NCBI RefSeq assembly: GCF_024699075.1
Contig: NZ_JAILQF010000090.1
Location: 1-14,355 of the forward strand
Origin: Butyrivibrio sp.
GTDB taxonomy: Bacteria > Bacillota_A > Clostridia > Lachnospirales > Lachnospiraceae
Length of the DNA: 14,355 nt
Direction: 5' to 3'
The position numbers and the translations under genes were made by a program. Below, in pieces: positions 1 through 6,525 of this stretch (its first letter is position 1; every line of letters starts with the position of its first letter). The notes beneath the pieces are model-generated. The model had not been told where the DNA came from and did no database searches. It was given only the letters and a program-made list of their open reading frames with translations.

Positions 1-1
1 G

Positions 2-544
2 GCATATGAAGAGGACAGAGAATTCTTTAAAAAGGCTGCAACAGTCAGCAGGAAATACCTTGTAACAGCCTGCCATCCGGAGACTGGTCTTAATGCTGAA
101 TATGCTAACTTCGACGGCACTCCAATGGATGAGAAGCTTCCTTGGGGACAATTTGGTGACTTCTTCAGCGATGCCTACAGGACTGCTGCCAATATAGGCC
201 TTGATGCAGAGTGGTTCGGAACAGATGAAGGGCAGCTTTGCCTGCCTATTAAGGCTATGAAGTTCTTTGGCACAGACCTTGAAGCTGTAAGATGCGCATA
301 CAAAGTGGATGGTACTCCTCTTGAGAGGCCTGTACTTCATCCTGTAGGACTGGTAGCTACTATTGCTCAAAGCGCTCTGTCAGTTCCTTACAGCGATGCT
401 CCGGACAGCGACTTTAGTGTAGCTGCCAAGTGGGTTAACTGGTTCTGGAATCAGCCACTTAGAAAGGGCGAGAGAAGATACTATGATAATTGCCTGTATC
501 TATTTGCACTGCTGGCACTGTCAGGGAATTATAGGATTTGGTAA
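2..544 (+). CDS. GH8 reducing-end xylose-releasing exo-oligoxylanase, C-terminal part (5' end outside window)
   Basis: The frame is open from the first bases and stops with TAA after the residues GNYRIW, leaving 180 residues. It reads as the C-terminal half of a GH8 Rex enzyme, a family of about 380-390 aa that removes xylose from the reducing end of xylo-oligosaccharides in the cytoplasm. Family-like segments are LPWGQFGDFFSDAYRTA, NIGLDAEWF, the KWVNWFWNQP stretch and the closing YYDNCLYLFALLALSGNYRIW region. The Asp of SDAYR (residue 57 of the fragment) is probably the catalytic base, judged only by its distance from the C-terminus; the general-acid Glu lies upstream of the window. The internal ATG at 125 is not the start, because similarity continues upstream of it. 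A strong terminator follows at 620-657. The assignment is from recognition of the family, without alignment. Confidence 0.85.
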   Translation, partial: AYEEDREFFKKAATVSRKYLVTACHPETGLNAEYANFDGTPMDEKLPWGQFGDFFSDAYRTAANIGLDAEWFGTDEGQLCLPIKAMKFFGTDLEAVRCAYKVDGTPLERPVLHPVGLVATIAQSALSVPYSDAPDSDFSVAAKWVNWFWNQPLRKGERRYYDNCLYLFALLALSGNYRIW

Positions 545-619
545 GTAAATATGGTCTGTTTACTGAGGATGATCATGTAATGCCAGAGATGGCGGACATC
601 TTAAAAAGAGTATTTATAG

Positions 620-657
620 CGGCTTGCAGTCACACTTGTGTTGCAAGCCGTTTTTTT
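620..657 (+). terminator. Rho-independent terminator of the GH8 gene
   Basis: A perfect 9-bp stem (CGGCTTGCA at 620-628 pairing with TGCAAGCCG at 642-650) is followed directly by seven T residues (651-657). The 13-nt loop holds a further small CAC/GTG pairing. This is a textbook intrinsic terminator 75 bp after the GH8 stop codon. Confidence 0.92.
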
Positions 658-708
658 CTAAAATTGTTCTATAAATGAAACTTTTATGTTTCGAGGGGGA
701 GCAAAACA

Positions 709-987
709 GTGAAAATGAAGAATAAGGTAAAGCTAAAAAATATAGCGGTTTTGGTTTTGTTAGTTCTTCTTGTTGCCGCCATAGCAGGCGTTTTCATTAT
801 TAACATGTATCATAAAAATAAGAGCGAAGAAAAGCGTCAGTACTGGCAAAATGTATACGCAAAAGAATATTTCTATACATATGATAATGAGTCTGGAGAG
901 CTCATAATTTCTGATCCAATTATCATAGAGGCTATGCAAAAGTGGGATCAGGAATGCTGTTCTTTTCCCAAAGTAATATGTTCATAA
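709..987 (+). CDS. Small single-pass membrane-anchored protein, unknown function
   Basis: I do not recognise this 92-aa protein. It has a basic N-terminus (MKMKNKVKLK), then a hydrophobic segment at about residues 12-33 rich in Val, Leu and Ala, then a charged HKNKSEEKRQ stretch and an acidic, aromatic C-terminal half (KEYFYTYDNESGELIISDP). This predicts an N-in, C-out single-pass protein or an uncleaved signal anchor. The GTG start at 709 is preferred over the ATG at 715, because the AGGGGGAG ribosome binding site at 694-701 sits 7 nt upstream of it. The gene stands alone, with a terminator before it and a weak 6-bp hairpin after it. The Cys-containing tail (ECCSFPKVICS) is unusual and could mean the reading frame has been shortened. 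Small peptides like this are often secreted or signalling, but nothing here shows that. Confidence 0.6.
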   Translation: MKMKNKVKLKNIAVLVLLVLLVAAIAGVFIINMYHKNKSEEKRQYWQNVYAKEYFYTYDNESGELIISDPIIIEAMQKWDQECCSFPKVICS

Positions 988-1031
988 AAACAGAACACAG
1001 ATCATGAGATGTTCTTTTAAGTTAATTATTG

Positions 1032-1037
1032 TATAAT
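1032..1037 (+). promoter_or_regulatory. Candidate -10 box for the DUF3791 cassette
   Basis: A perfect TATAAT lies 32 bp upstream of the DUF3791 start codon. No good -35 box is found 16-18 bp upstream, so this is only a partial promoter. It fits a cassette with its own promoter after the isolated small gene at 709-987. Confidence 0.35.
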
Positions 1038-1069
1038 TGGGTTATAAATATATTTTATGAGGATAGACT

Positions 1070-1285
1070 ATGGATAAGGAATCTTTTTCATTTGTAATTT
1101 ATATGATTCATGCATGTGCCAATAAGTGGGGGAAGTTTCCCTCTGAAGTATATGCATTACTTACAAAAGCAGATTGTATTAATAAATATCTTGTTCCTCA
1201 TTTTGATATACTTCACACTCAGAGTACAAATTATATTATTGATGACATTGTAGAATACTTGGGGGTTAGGGGGATCAAGATATGA
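1070..1285 (+). CDS. DUF3791 family protein, putative antitoxin-like partner
   Basis: A 71-aa protein of the DUF3791 type: an N-terminal helix (SFSFVIYMIHACANKWGK), a central EVYALLTKADCINKYLVPHFD segment, then the family-typical LHTQSTNYIIDDIVEYL. Such small proteins are commonly encoded next to DUF3990 genes in Clostridia and are suspected antitoxin-like partners; the biochemical role is not established. The ATG at 1070 has a GAGGAT ribosome binding site at about 1059-1064. The stop codon overlaps the start of the next gene as ATGA (1282-1285), so translation of the two is probably coupled. The length is normal for the family and the gene looks intact. Confidence 0.75.
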   Translation: MDKESFSFVIYMIHACANKWGKFPSEVYALLTKADCINKYLVPHFDILHTQSTNYIIDDIVEYLGVRGIKI

Positions 1286-1443
1286 GAGTTTATCATGGAT
1301 CTGTGGAGATTGTTAAGACGCCGGATGTTTTGCATTCATACAGACCGTTGGACTTTGGCAAAGGATTTTACGTAACGACTGTCAAGGAACAGGCTGAAAA
1401 ATTACATATGTTTCTTTTTATGAGGTATGAGTATGGACGATAA
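1282..1443 (+). pseudogene. DUF3990 family protein, truncated (ADP-ribosyltransferase-like toxin remnant)
   Basis: This 53-codon frame overlaps the end of the DUF3791 gene by 4 nt. It begins MRVYHGSVEIVKTPDVLHS and continues with DFGKGFYVTTVKEQAEKL, the N-terminal signature of DUF3990. In that family the YHGS and GKGFYVT segments resemble the His and Tyr motifs of ADP-ribosyltransferase folds. Full-length members are roughly three times longer. Here the similarity stops after QAEKL (about residue 41) and the frame runs into HMFLFMRYEYGR and a stop. The rest of the fold, including any catalytic Glu-like position, is absent. The simplest reading is an internal deletion around 1402-1420 that joined the toxin N-terminus to the upstream edge of the third gene. 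The family call is from motif recognition; the toxin role is an inference. Confidence 0.65.
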
Positions 1444-1657
1444 AGCTTTGGAACAGGTTTATCAGGAAAACCTGGAAGAGAGAATTATTTCATATCTGGC
1501 AGAGCAGAATGGATTATCTTTAGAAGATGCTATGGCGGTATATTACTCAAGCAAGCTTTCTAATAAGATCCATGAAGGAAAAGAGGACATACAGTATCTC
1601 GATTACAAGGTACTAGTTGATATTTTAAAACAAACTGAGCCGCAGTTGTTTAAGTGA
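1427..1657 (+). CDS. Small helical protein, third member of the DUF3791/DUF3990 cassette
   Basis: A 76-aa acidic protein: MSMDDKALEQVYQENLEERI, then SYLAEQNGLSLEDAMAVYYSSKLSNKIHEG and IQYLDYKVLVDILKQTEPQLF. Proteins of this look recur just after DUF3990 genes in Lachnospiraceae, and the LSLEDAMAVYYSSKLSNKI part resembles the helical pattern of small antitoxins that track a toxin gene. It overlaps the end of the truncated DUF3990 frame by 17 nt. Two starts are possible: ATG 1427 gives MSMDD, but the GAGG at 1422-1425 lies only 1 nt before it. ATG 1433, with 7 nt spacing, is better placed and would remove two residues. The gene is intact although its presumed partner is broken, and it ends in a strong terminator. 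Confidence 0.65.
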   Translation: MSMDDKALEQVYQENLEERIISYLAEQNGLSLEDAMAVYYSSKLSNKIHEGKEDIQYLDYKVLVDILKQTEPQLFK

Positions 1658-1665
1658 TTTAAGTA

Positions 1666-1697
1666 AATGACCGTGAATTACTTCACGGTCATTTTTT
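1666..1697 (+). terminator. Rho-independent terminator after the DUF3791 cassette
   Basis: A perfect 12-bp stem (AATGACCGTGAA at 1666-1677 with TTCACGGTCATT at 1682-1693) closes a TTAC tetraloop, and the 3' arm runs into a T tract (TTTTTT at 1692-1697). It lies 8 bp after the stop at 1657 and ends the cassette. Confidence 0.93.
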
Positions 1698-2182
1698 GCA
1701 CAGGAATAATTATCTAACATATATTACTGACAAACTTATGGAACGTTATTTTGTTTATTTGCGAATTATAAAATAATCATTTACTTGTAAATTTTTATCT
1801 GATATATTCTTTTTACAACAAATCATTGTTGTGATTATTCATTCTGAATGATCAAATTGGGGAAAATATTGTTTAATGTTTTATGAAGGTAAGGCAGCGT
1901 AATATTAGCTGCAGATGATCTGTTATCATTAATTGGGGAGTATATTGCGTAGTTATATTGGCTACAATACTATAGGATTTTTGCATAATTTTTGATAAGA
2001 CTTTTCTTGTCTTATTCTATATCTTAGTCTAGTTTTTTAATCCGTCTCAGGGTATTTCTCCAGATATATATATTTTTAGTAAATATTTTAAGGCAACTAT
2101 GGCTAATAGTATGTCCAGATCATGATTATTGCCTTTTGCTTTTGGATAGTTCCAGTTAATTGTGGGGAGGGAGGAACTGTTT
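1698..2182 (+). other. AT-rich 485-bp stretch without a clear gene; adjacent hairpins and a spaced repeat
   Basis: No frame here has both a plausible start site and protein-like content. Visible structure: a hairpin ACAACAA-ATCA-TTGTTGT at 1815-1832, and directly after it a second one at 1833-1853 (ATTCA-TTC-TGAAT with outer GAT/ATC). A repeated motif AATTGGGGA-NN-ATATTG occurs at 1855-1871 and 1931-1947, 76 bp apart. An AT-rich hairpin ATAAGAC/GTCTTAT lies at 1995-2015. None is followed by a T tract. The stretch could be a leader, a small RNA gene or decayed sequence. Confidence 0.4.
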
Positions 2183-2257
2183 TTGGTAAAGCAATGGAAC
2201 TTCCATGCTTCGGTAAGAGGTTATGATAAAAAATTTGTAAAAAGGAATATGGTATGA
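2183..2257 (+). CDS. Possible 24-codon upstream ORF, translationally coupled to the next gene
   Basis: A TTG start at 2183 lies about 8 nt after a very strong purine-rich ribosome binding site (GGGGAGGGAGGA at 2164-2175). It opens a frame reading MVKQWNFHASVRGYDKKFVK and four more residues. Its TGA stop overlaps the ATG of the following gene as ATGA (2254-2257). A GTG at 2162 in the same frame is an alternative start. The strong Shine-Dalgarno element and the ATGA overlap suggest a basic leader peptide or small protein coupled to the downstream 219-aa protein. It could also be the tail of a lost gene or chance. There is no family match. Confidence 0.3.
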   Translation: MVKQWNFHASVRGYDKKFVKRNMV

Positions 2258-2913
2258 AAAAAATTTTTTCAACATTGTTATATGGTGCAGCAGCTATTGT
2301 TGAATGCGCATCACAGGTACAATCAGCAAATAATAAAGGATTTAAAACTGTATATCAAAATTCAAATATAAATAAATCTTCAGCCGTTAAGGCACATGTT
2401 TCAAATTGTAACTATCCAACAGGAGTTCTTGGTATAAGGCCAACAAAAGCTTTCGAAGAAGTATATATGAAAGTTGCAGCAATTATCGATTCATTTGATA
2501 AAGGCGATTGCCTGCATTATTTCAAGGAAGTTGAGGATATATTAGATAGTCTGGGATATGAATATACCTATGAAGTTGATGCTTTTTGCGAGTATGATAG
2601 ATGGATTATAGTTAAAGATCCGGAAGCAAATGCAGAGATTCGCATTTATGGTTACTACGACGAATTTGATAATGTTGATGTATCAAGTGATAATATCATA
2701 TATGATCTTTCCAGTATTGAATATCAATCGGGGCAGTATTATGGCATAACTGACATTCCAAATCATCTTGGAGATCCCTGCAAGCATGGAGTAGACACAA
2801 GCCATAAGGTATCCAATTCTTATAAGTATGTAAATATAAGCAGACCTGAAAATGCTATAACTAACGTAAGTAGTACAGAAGCTGTTCGCAGATTCTTCTT
2901 TATAACTGAATAA
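2254..2913 (+). CDS. Uncharacterised 219-aa protein with a signal-like N-terminus
   Basis: I do not recognise this protein. The N-terminus (MKKIFSTLLYGAAAIVECAS) has two lysines and a short hydrophobic run, resembling a signal peptide with a possible cut near VQSA at about residues 22-25. The Glu-Cys in the run makes this uncertain, and there is no lipobox. Residues about 30-60 are Ser/Asn-rich and linker-like. From about residue 60 it looks globular: a helical segment (PTKAFEEVYMKVAAIIDSFD), a second helix (CLHYFKEVEDILDSLGYEY) and an acidic beta-rich portion full of Tyr and Asp (EIRIYGYYDEFDNVDV). The ATG at 2254 has AAAGGAA at about 2239-2245 as ribosome binding site and overlaps the stop of the small upstream ORF. 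It lies between a toxin-antitoxin-like cassette and an RloAB system, and is separated from the latter by a hairpin terminator. Confidence 0.7.
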   Translation: MKKIFSTLLYGAAAIVECASQVQSANNKGFKTVYQNSNINKSSAVKAHVSNCNYPTGVLGIRPTKAFEEVYMKVAAIIDSFDKGDCLHYFKEVEDILDSLGYEYTYEVDAFCEYDRWIIVKDPEANAEIRIYGYYDEFDNVDVSSDNIIYDLSSIEYQSGQYYGITDIPNHLGDPCKHGVDTSHKVSNSYKYVNISRPENAITNVSSTEAVRRFFFITE

Positions 2914-2930
2914 GAATTATAATGAATTAT

Positions 2931-2976
2931 AAAATCCCAACTTAAGTCCTTATCACGGATGTGAGGCTGGGATTTT
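2931..2976 (+). terminator. Hairpin terminator after the 219-aa protein gene
   Basis: A perfect 9-bp outer stem (AAAATCCCA at 2931-2939 with TGGGATTTT at 2968-2976) encloses an inner hairpin with TCAC-GGAT-GTGA. The A-rich left arm and T-rich right arm let it work in either direction. It begins 17 bp after the stop codon. Confidence 0.75.
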
Positions 2977-3072
2977 AATGCTATGGAAGGGTAAATAACT
3001 TGGTCAAATGACATATTTGATTGTTTTACATCGTCAAAAAGCGAAAAAATCTCTATATACGCATTTAAAATA

Positions 3073-3101
3073 TTGTATTTCCTCTTTGGAAATATTATAA
3101 T
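3073..3101 (+). promoter_or_regulatory. Candidate promoter of the RloAB operon
   Basis: A perfect -10 box TATAAT (3096-3101) lies 17 bp after a weak -35 TTGTAT (3073-3078). Transcription would begin about 25 bp before the ATG at 3132, leaving a short leader with the strong ribosome binding site GGAAGGAGG at 3115-3123. The match fits vegetative sigma factor consensus. Confidence 0.5.
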
Positions 3102-3131
3102 TAAAGAACATCCTGGAAGGAGGCGCTTATT

Positions 3132-4535
3132 ATGTTAGTCAAATTATCTGTAGAAAACTATAAATCGTTTGATCAAAAGGAAGAATTATCAATGATTTCT
3201 TCCAGTAAGATGCAGGGAAATAAGAGCCATCGTGTAAAAATTAAGCAGACGCAAATTTTGAAAAATGCAATTGTCTATGGTGCGAATGCTTCTGGTAAAT
3301 CTAATCTAGTTGCGGTATTTGCTTTTATTAAAGCTGCTTTGATGGAAGGAATACCGGTTGGATCTGCAAATGATTTTTGCAGAAATCGACAGGAGAATAA
3401 AAACCGCGAAAGTGTATTTGAGATTCAGTTTACGGCGGGAGATACTTTTTACGCTTATGGATTTTCTGCAATACTGAGCCAAAGAAAGATTACTGAGGAG
3501 TGGCTATATGAACTGATGCAGGATGGCAGTGCTCATCAACTCTTTTTAAGAGAAGGTAATAATGCTCCTATTTTGGGTGATACGGTAAAATTATCTACAG
3601 CAGAGAAGGGAAGATTTAGTGTTTATTCAGAAGATTTTGCGGGTCAGGATACGCAGTTATTTCTGACTGAAATGAATCGAGGAAAGAAGTATCCTGAGAA
3701 GTCTAAACTGATTTTTTTCGTAGAAGCATTCGGCTGGATCATGAATAATATAATCGTCATCAATCCAAACATTGGTATTTCAAATACTGAAGCATATTAT
3801 AATGATGAATCTTTAGAAAACATAAGCAAACTGATCCAGACTTTTGACACCGGTGTTACAGAGATAAAAACAAGACAGATTACTATAGATGAGATGGGCA
3901 AGATGATTCCTGCTGAAGTTGTCCAGGGAATCTTTTCTCAGTTGAAAGCTCAGCTTCAGATTAGTAATCTTCCAAGCATTCAGATGACATGGAGGGTTGA
4001 AGGTGGCTTCTTTAATATTCGCATAAAAGATGGGCAAGAACCTGAGATTTCAACGCTGGTTCTCAGGCATGGCAAATCTGTTTTTGATTTTAACTTTTCC
4101 GAGGAATCAGATGGTACAAAGAGATTGTTTGATTTGATAGATATGCTCCTTACTGAACGACCTGATACTGTATTTGTTGTTGATGAATTGGAGCGCAGTT
4201 TGCACCCTAAGCTGACAGAGCATTTTCTGATGCTTTTTATGGAAGCTCATGATGGTGTAAGAATGCAGCTGGTATTTACGACTCATGAAGACACGATAAT
4301 GGATCAAAGTCTTTTCCGTAGAGATGAGATATGGTTTGTGGAAAGAGATTCTGACAATGCCAGCAAGATTTATTCTCTGGACAGATTCAAGGAAAGATAT
4401 GACAAGAAGCTTAGTAAAGCTTATCTTGAAGGAAGATATGGTGCTATTCCTGTGTTCAGACAGTTTTCTTTCAGGAAGGACACTGAACGACCTGGGGATG
4501 TTCGTTTAGCACGGACCGAAGCGAAGAGGAGATAG
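3132..4535 (+). CDS. RloA/AbiLi-type AAA family ATPase (phage-defence ATPase)
   Basis: A 467-aa SMC/ABC-like ATPase of the AAA_21 type, the ATPase half of RloA/RloB (AbiL-type) abortive-infection systems. It opens MLVKLSVENYKSFDQKEELS, the usual first strand of these proteins. The Walker A motif is GANASGKS (residues 50-57), an SDGTKRL signature is at 326-332, the Walker B VFVVDELE with D351 and E352 is followed by RSLHPK, and the switch TTHED has H385. The long middle part (about 90-310) is the variable insert that probably gives specificity. The start is fixed by GGAAGGAGG 8 nt upstream. The next gene begins 5 bp after the stop, so the two form an operon. In this family the ATPase is thought to sense infection and release or activate the partner nuclease; that is family knowledge, not shown here. 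No key residue is missing. Confidence 0.88.
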   Translation: MLVKLSVENYKSFDQKEELSMISSSKMQGNKSHRVKIKQTQILKNAIVYGANASGKSNLVAVFAFIKAALMEGIPVGSANDFCRNRQENKNRESVFEIQFTAGDTFYAYGFSAILSQRKITEEWLYELMQDGSAHQLFLREGNNAPILGDTVKLSTAEKGRFSVYSEDFAGQDTQLFLTEMNRGKKYPEKSKLIFFVEAFGWIMNNIIVINPNIGISNTEAYYNDESLENISKLIQTFDTGVTEIKTRQITIDEMGKMIPAEVVQGIFSQLKAQLQISNLPSIQMTWRVEGGFFNIRIKDGQEPEISTLVLRHGKSVFDFNFSEESDGTKRLFDLIDMLLTERPDTVFVVDELERSLHPKLTEHFLMLFMEAHDGVRMQLVFTTHEDTIMDQSLFRRDEIWFVERDSDNASKIYSLDRFKERYDKKLSKAYLEGRYGAIPVFRQFSFRKDTERPGDVRLARTEAKRR

Positions 4536-4540
4536 TAAAT

Positions 4541-5242
4541 ATGCCCGTACATACATATACGAACTGGAACCAGCGTCCTTCAGATCAAGAAGAGCAGATT
4601 GAACCATTTAGGAAGTATTTTTTTATTTGTGAAGGTGCCAATACAGAGACTTTTTATTTCAAACACCTGATTGACTTAAGAAAAGAACTTGGAATTCATC
4701 CTTTGATAGATATCAGATTGTGGGAAAAGACTGAAGAAGACAAAAATATTTCATTTGCAAAAAGACTTTTTGATTTTGCGGAAGAGCAAAAGAAGAATTT
4801 GAATAATGGTTTTGATGTTAATAGAGATAAGATGGTCATTGTTTTTGATGGTGATATCTTTGAAGCAAAGGTTCAGGGATATGATGAACTACTTGCTGTA
4901 ATTGAAAAAAATGATATTGCGGCGGTGACAAATCCAAATTTTGAACTGTTCCTGATTCTTCATATCGAGGGTAGCTACGAAAAGTATATAAAAGGTAATG
5001 AGGAAGAGTTTTTGACTGCAGACGATAGAACCAGGTACAGTCACGCGTATTATGTCCTTCATGAACTGACAGGGATGAATGCTAAAAAGAATCCGGAAAT
5101 TGGAAAACTTGCGGATAATGTCCTTGTTGCAATTGAACAAGAGAAAAATATTAATCAGGATATTCATAATCTGAAAGGAAAGGTAAGCAGTAATATTGGT
5201 AAGGTTATCGGTGAGATAATAAACGAGAAACCTAATATATAG
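4541..5242 (+). CDS. RloB-like TOPRIM protein (AbiLii-type defence effector)
   Basis: A 233-aa protein of the RloB family, a presumed TOPRIM-fold nuclease that pairs with the upstream ATPase. The N-terminal part carries FFICEGANTETFYFKHL, where E31 in CEG is the conserved TOPRIM glutamate. VIVFDGD follows with D103 and D105 as the metal-binding DxD. AAVTNPNFELFLILHIE matches the family block usually written SNPxFELWLLLH. The C-terminal half is mixed helix with an Asn/Lys-rich end (HNLKGKVSSNIGKVIGEI). Many family members have an arginine next to the DxD motif; here a glycine is between the two Asp. The gene starts 5 bp after the ATPase stop, a tight coupling expected for a two-protein complex. 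Effector activity (DNA, RNA or tRNA cleavage) is inferred from the fold. Confidence 0.85.
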   Translation: MPVHTYTNWNQRPSDQEEQIEPFRKYFFICEGANTETFYFKHLIDLRKELGIHPLIDIRLWEKTEEDKNISFAKRLFDFAEEQKKNLNNGFDVNRDKMVIVFDGDIFEAKVQGYDELLAVIEKNDIAAVTNPNFELFLILHIEGSYEKYIKGNEEEFLTADDRTRYSHAYYVLHELTGMNAKKNPEIGKLADNVLVAIEQEKNINQDIHNLKGKVSSNIGKVIGEIINEKPNI

Positions 5243-5293
5243 AATTGAGTTATATGAGAAATTAAGAAAGAAATCGGAGAGAAAAAGATAATT

Positions 5294-6475
5294 ATGAACA
5301 TAAAGATATCAGGATTAAGGTCAGGACTCAATTATAACGATATGTTAAATCCTATAACAGGTGGTTTTGTTTCGGACATTGAAGCAAGGCTTGGATGTGA
5401 GCTTTCAATGAGCGATATTGACGACTATGACTGCGATCTGAAGCTTATTTTTGTACAGTCAGGAGGTAGTGAGAATCTCTTTTTACAAAATCTGGATAAG
5501 CTTAAGGAGCCATATTATCTGCTGACCAATGGTTCTAATAATTCGCTGGCAGCATCCCTGGAGATCATGACTTTCATTTCCTCAAAGGGTAAGAATGGAG
5601 AGATCCTTCACGGAGATGTGGACTATATTGCAGACCGTATCAGAACGCTTGTGATGACCAAGAAGCTCAAGAAAAGTCTTAATGAGACTGTATTTGGTGT
5701 GTTGGGACAGCCATCTGACTGGCTTATAGCTTCGGTCCCTTCTTACGAGGAAGTTACTAAGAAACTGGGAATAACATTTAAGGACATTTCTCTTGATGAG
5801 GTAAAAAAAGAATATGATCATGCGCTGATGGTCAATAAGGACCTGCTGCCGGGAGTCTTTGATGATGATGAAAAGGTCAAGGCTCTCAGGACTTTTGGAG
5901 CCTTCAAGACAATAGCAGACAGGTACGGCCTTTCAGGATTTACTGTAAGATGTTTTGATCTTTTAAAGCCGCTTGCAACTACAGGCTGCGCAGGTCTTGC
6001 GATTCTTAACGATGAAGGGATTACTGCCGCTTGTGAGGGTGATATAGCAGCACTTATATCGATGCACATTGTAAAGCTTCTTACAGGGCAGCCTTCATTC
6101 CAGGCTAATCCATCGAGAATATCTCCTTCGGATAACACTATGGTCTTGGCTCATTGCACGATTCCTATGGCAATGACAGATGACCTTAGGCTTGATACTC
6201 ATTTTGAGTCCGGTACCGGTATTGCTATAAAGGGATATCTTCGCGAGGAAGATGTGACTATTTTCAGGCTTTCCGCTGATCTTAAGAACTTTTTTGTCAG
6301 CGACGGAACTATCATTAAAAACCTTGATGAGCCTGATCTTTGTCGTACACAGATTCTTGTGAAGTTTGAGGAAGATGTCTCTGAGATCCTGAAAAAACCT
6401 TGTGGTAATCATCATATTGTTTTCTATGGGCATCATGCAGAGGATATCAGACGAGTAATGCGAGATATTCTTTAA
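5294..6475 (+). CDS. L-fucose/L-arabinose isomerase-like protein, substrate unknown
   Basis: A 393-aa protein resembling the FucI/AraA-type sugar isomerase superfamily. The N-terminal half has alternating strands and helices (CDLKLIFVQSGGSENLFL, EPYYLLTNGSNNSLAASLEI). The C-terminal half carries the recognisable blocks FTVRCFDLLKP, TGCAGLAILNDEGITAACEGD, LLTGQPSFQANPSRI, TMVLAHCTIPMAM and FESGTGIAIKGYL. The Glu of ACEGD and the His of LAHC are candidate metal ligands. It is shorter than FucI (about 590 aa) and AraA (about 500 aa), so it is a divergent member whose reaction cannot be assigned. A GGAGA at about 5276 serves the ATG at 5294, with long spacing. It starts 51 bp after the RloB gene with no terminator between, so it may be read from the RloAB promoter, although a metabolic role is more natural. 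Confidence 0.65.
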   Translation: MNIKISGLRSGLNYNDMLNPITGGFVSDIEARLGCELSMSDIDDYDCDLKLIFVQSGGSENLFLQNLDKLKEPYYLLTNGSNNSLAASLEIMTFISSKGKNGEILHGDVDYIADRIRTLVMTKKLKKSLNETVFGVLGQPSDWLIASVPSYEEVTKKLGITFKDISLDEVKKEYDHALMVNKDLLPGVFDDDEKVKALRTFGAFKTIADRYGLSGFTVRCFDLLKPLATTGCAGLAILNDEGITAACEGDIAALISMHIVKLLTGQPSFQANPSRISPSDNTMVLAHCTIPMAMTDDLRLDTHFESGTGIAIKGYLREEDVTIFRLSADLKNFFVSDGTIIKNLDEPDLCRTQILVKFEEDVSEILKKPCGNHHIVFYGHHAEDIRRVMRDIL

Positions 6476-6525
6476 TTATTTTTATCATCTTTTTGCTGAT
6501 CCTATCGATTATGGATTAGGCGGGC

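Noticed and set aside
125..127. ATG at 125 as the start of a short GH8-like gene
   Set aside because: Family-like sequence continues in frame to the window edge, so the gene is 5'-truncated by the window.
5818..6138. Minus-strand 106-codon frame inside the isomerase-like gene
   Set aside because: It mirrors the codon structure of the plus-strand gene, has no ribosome binding site and no recognisable protein features.
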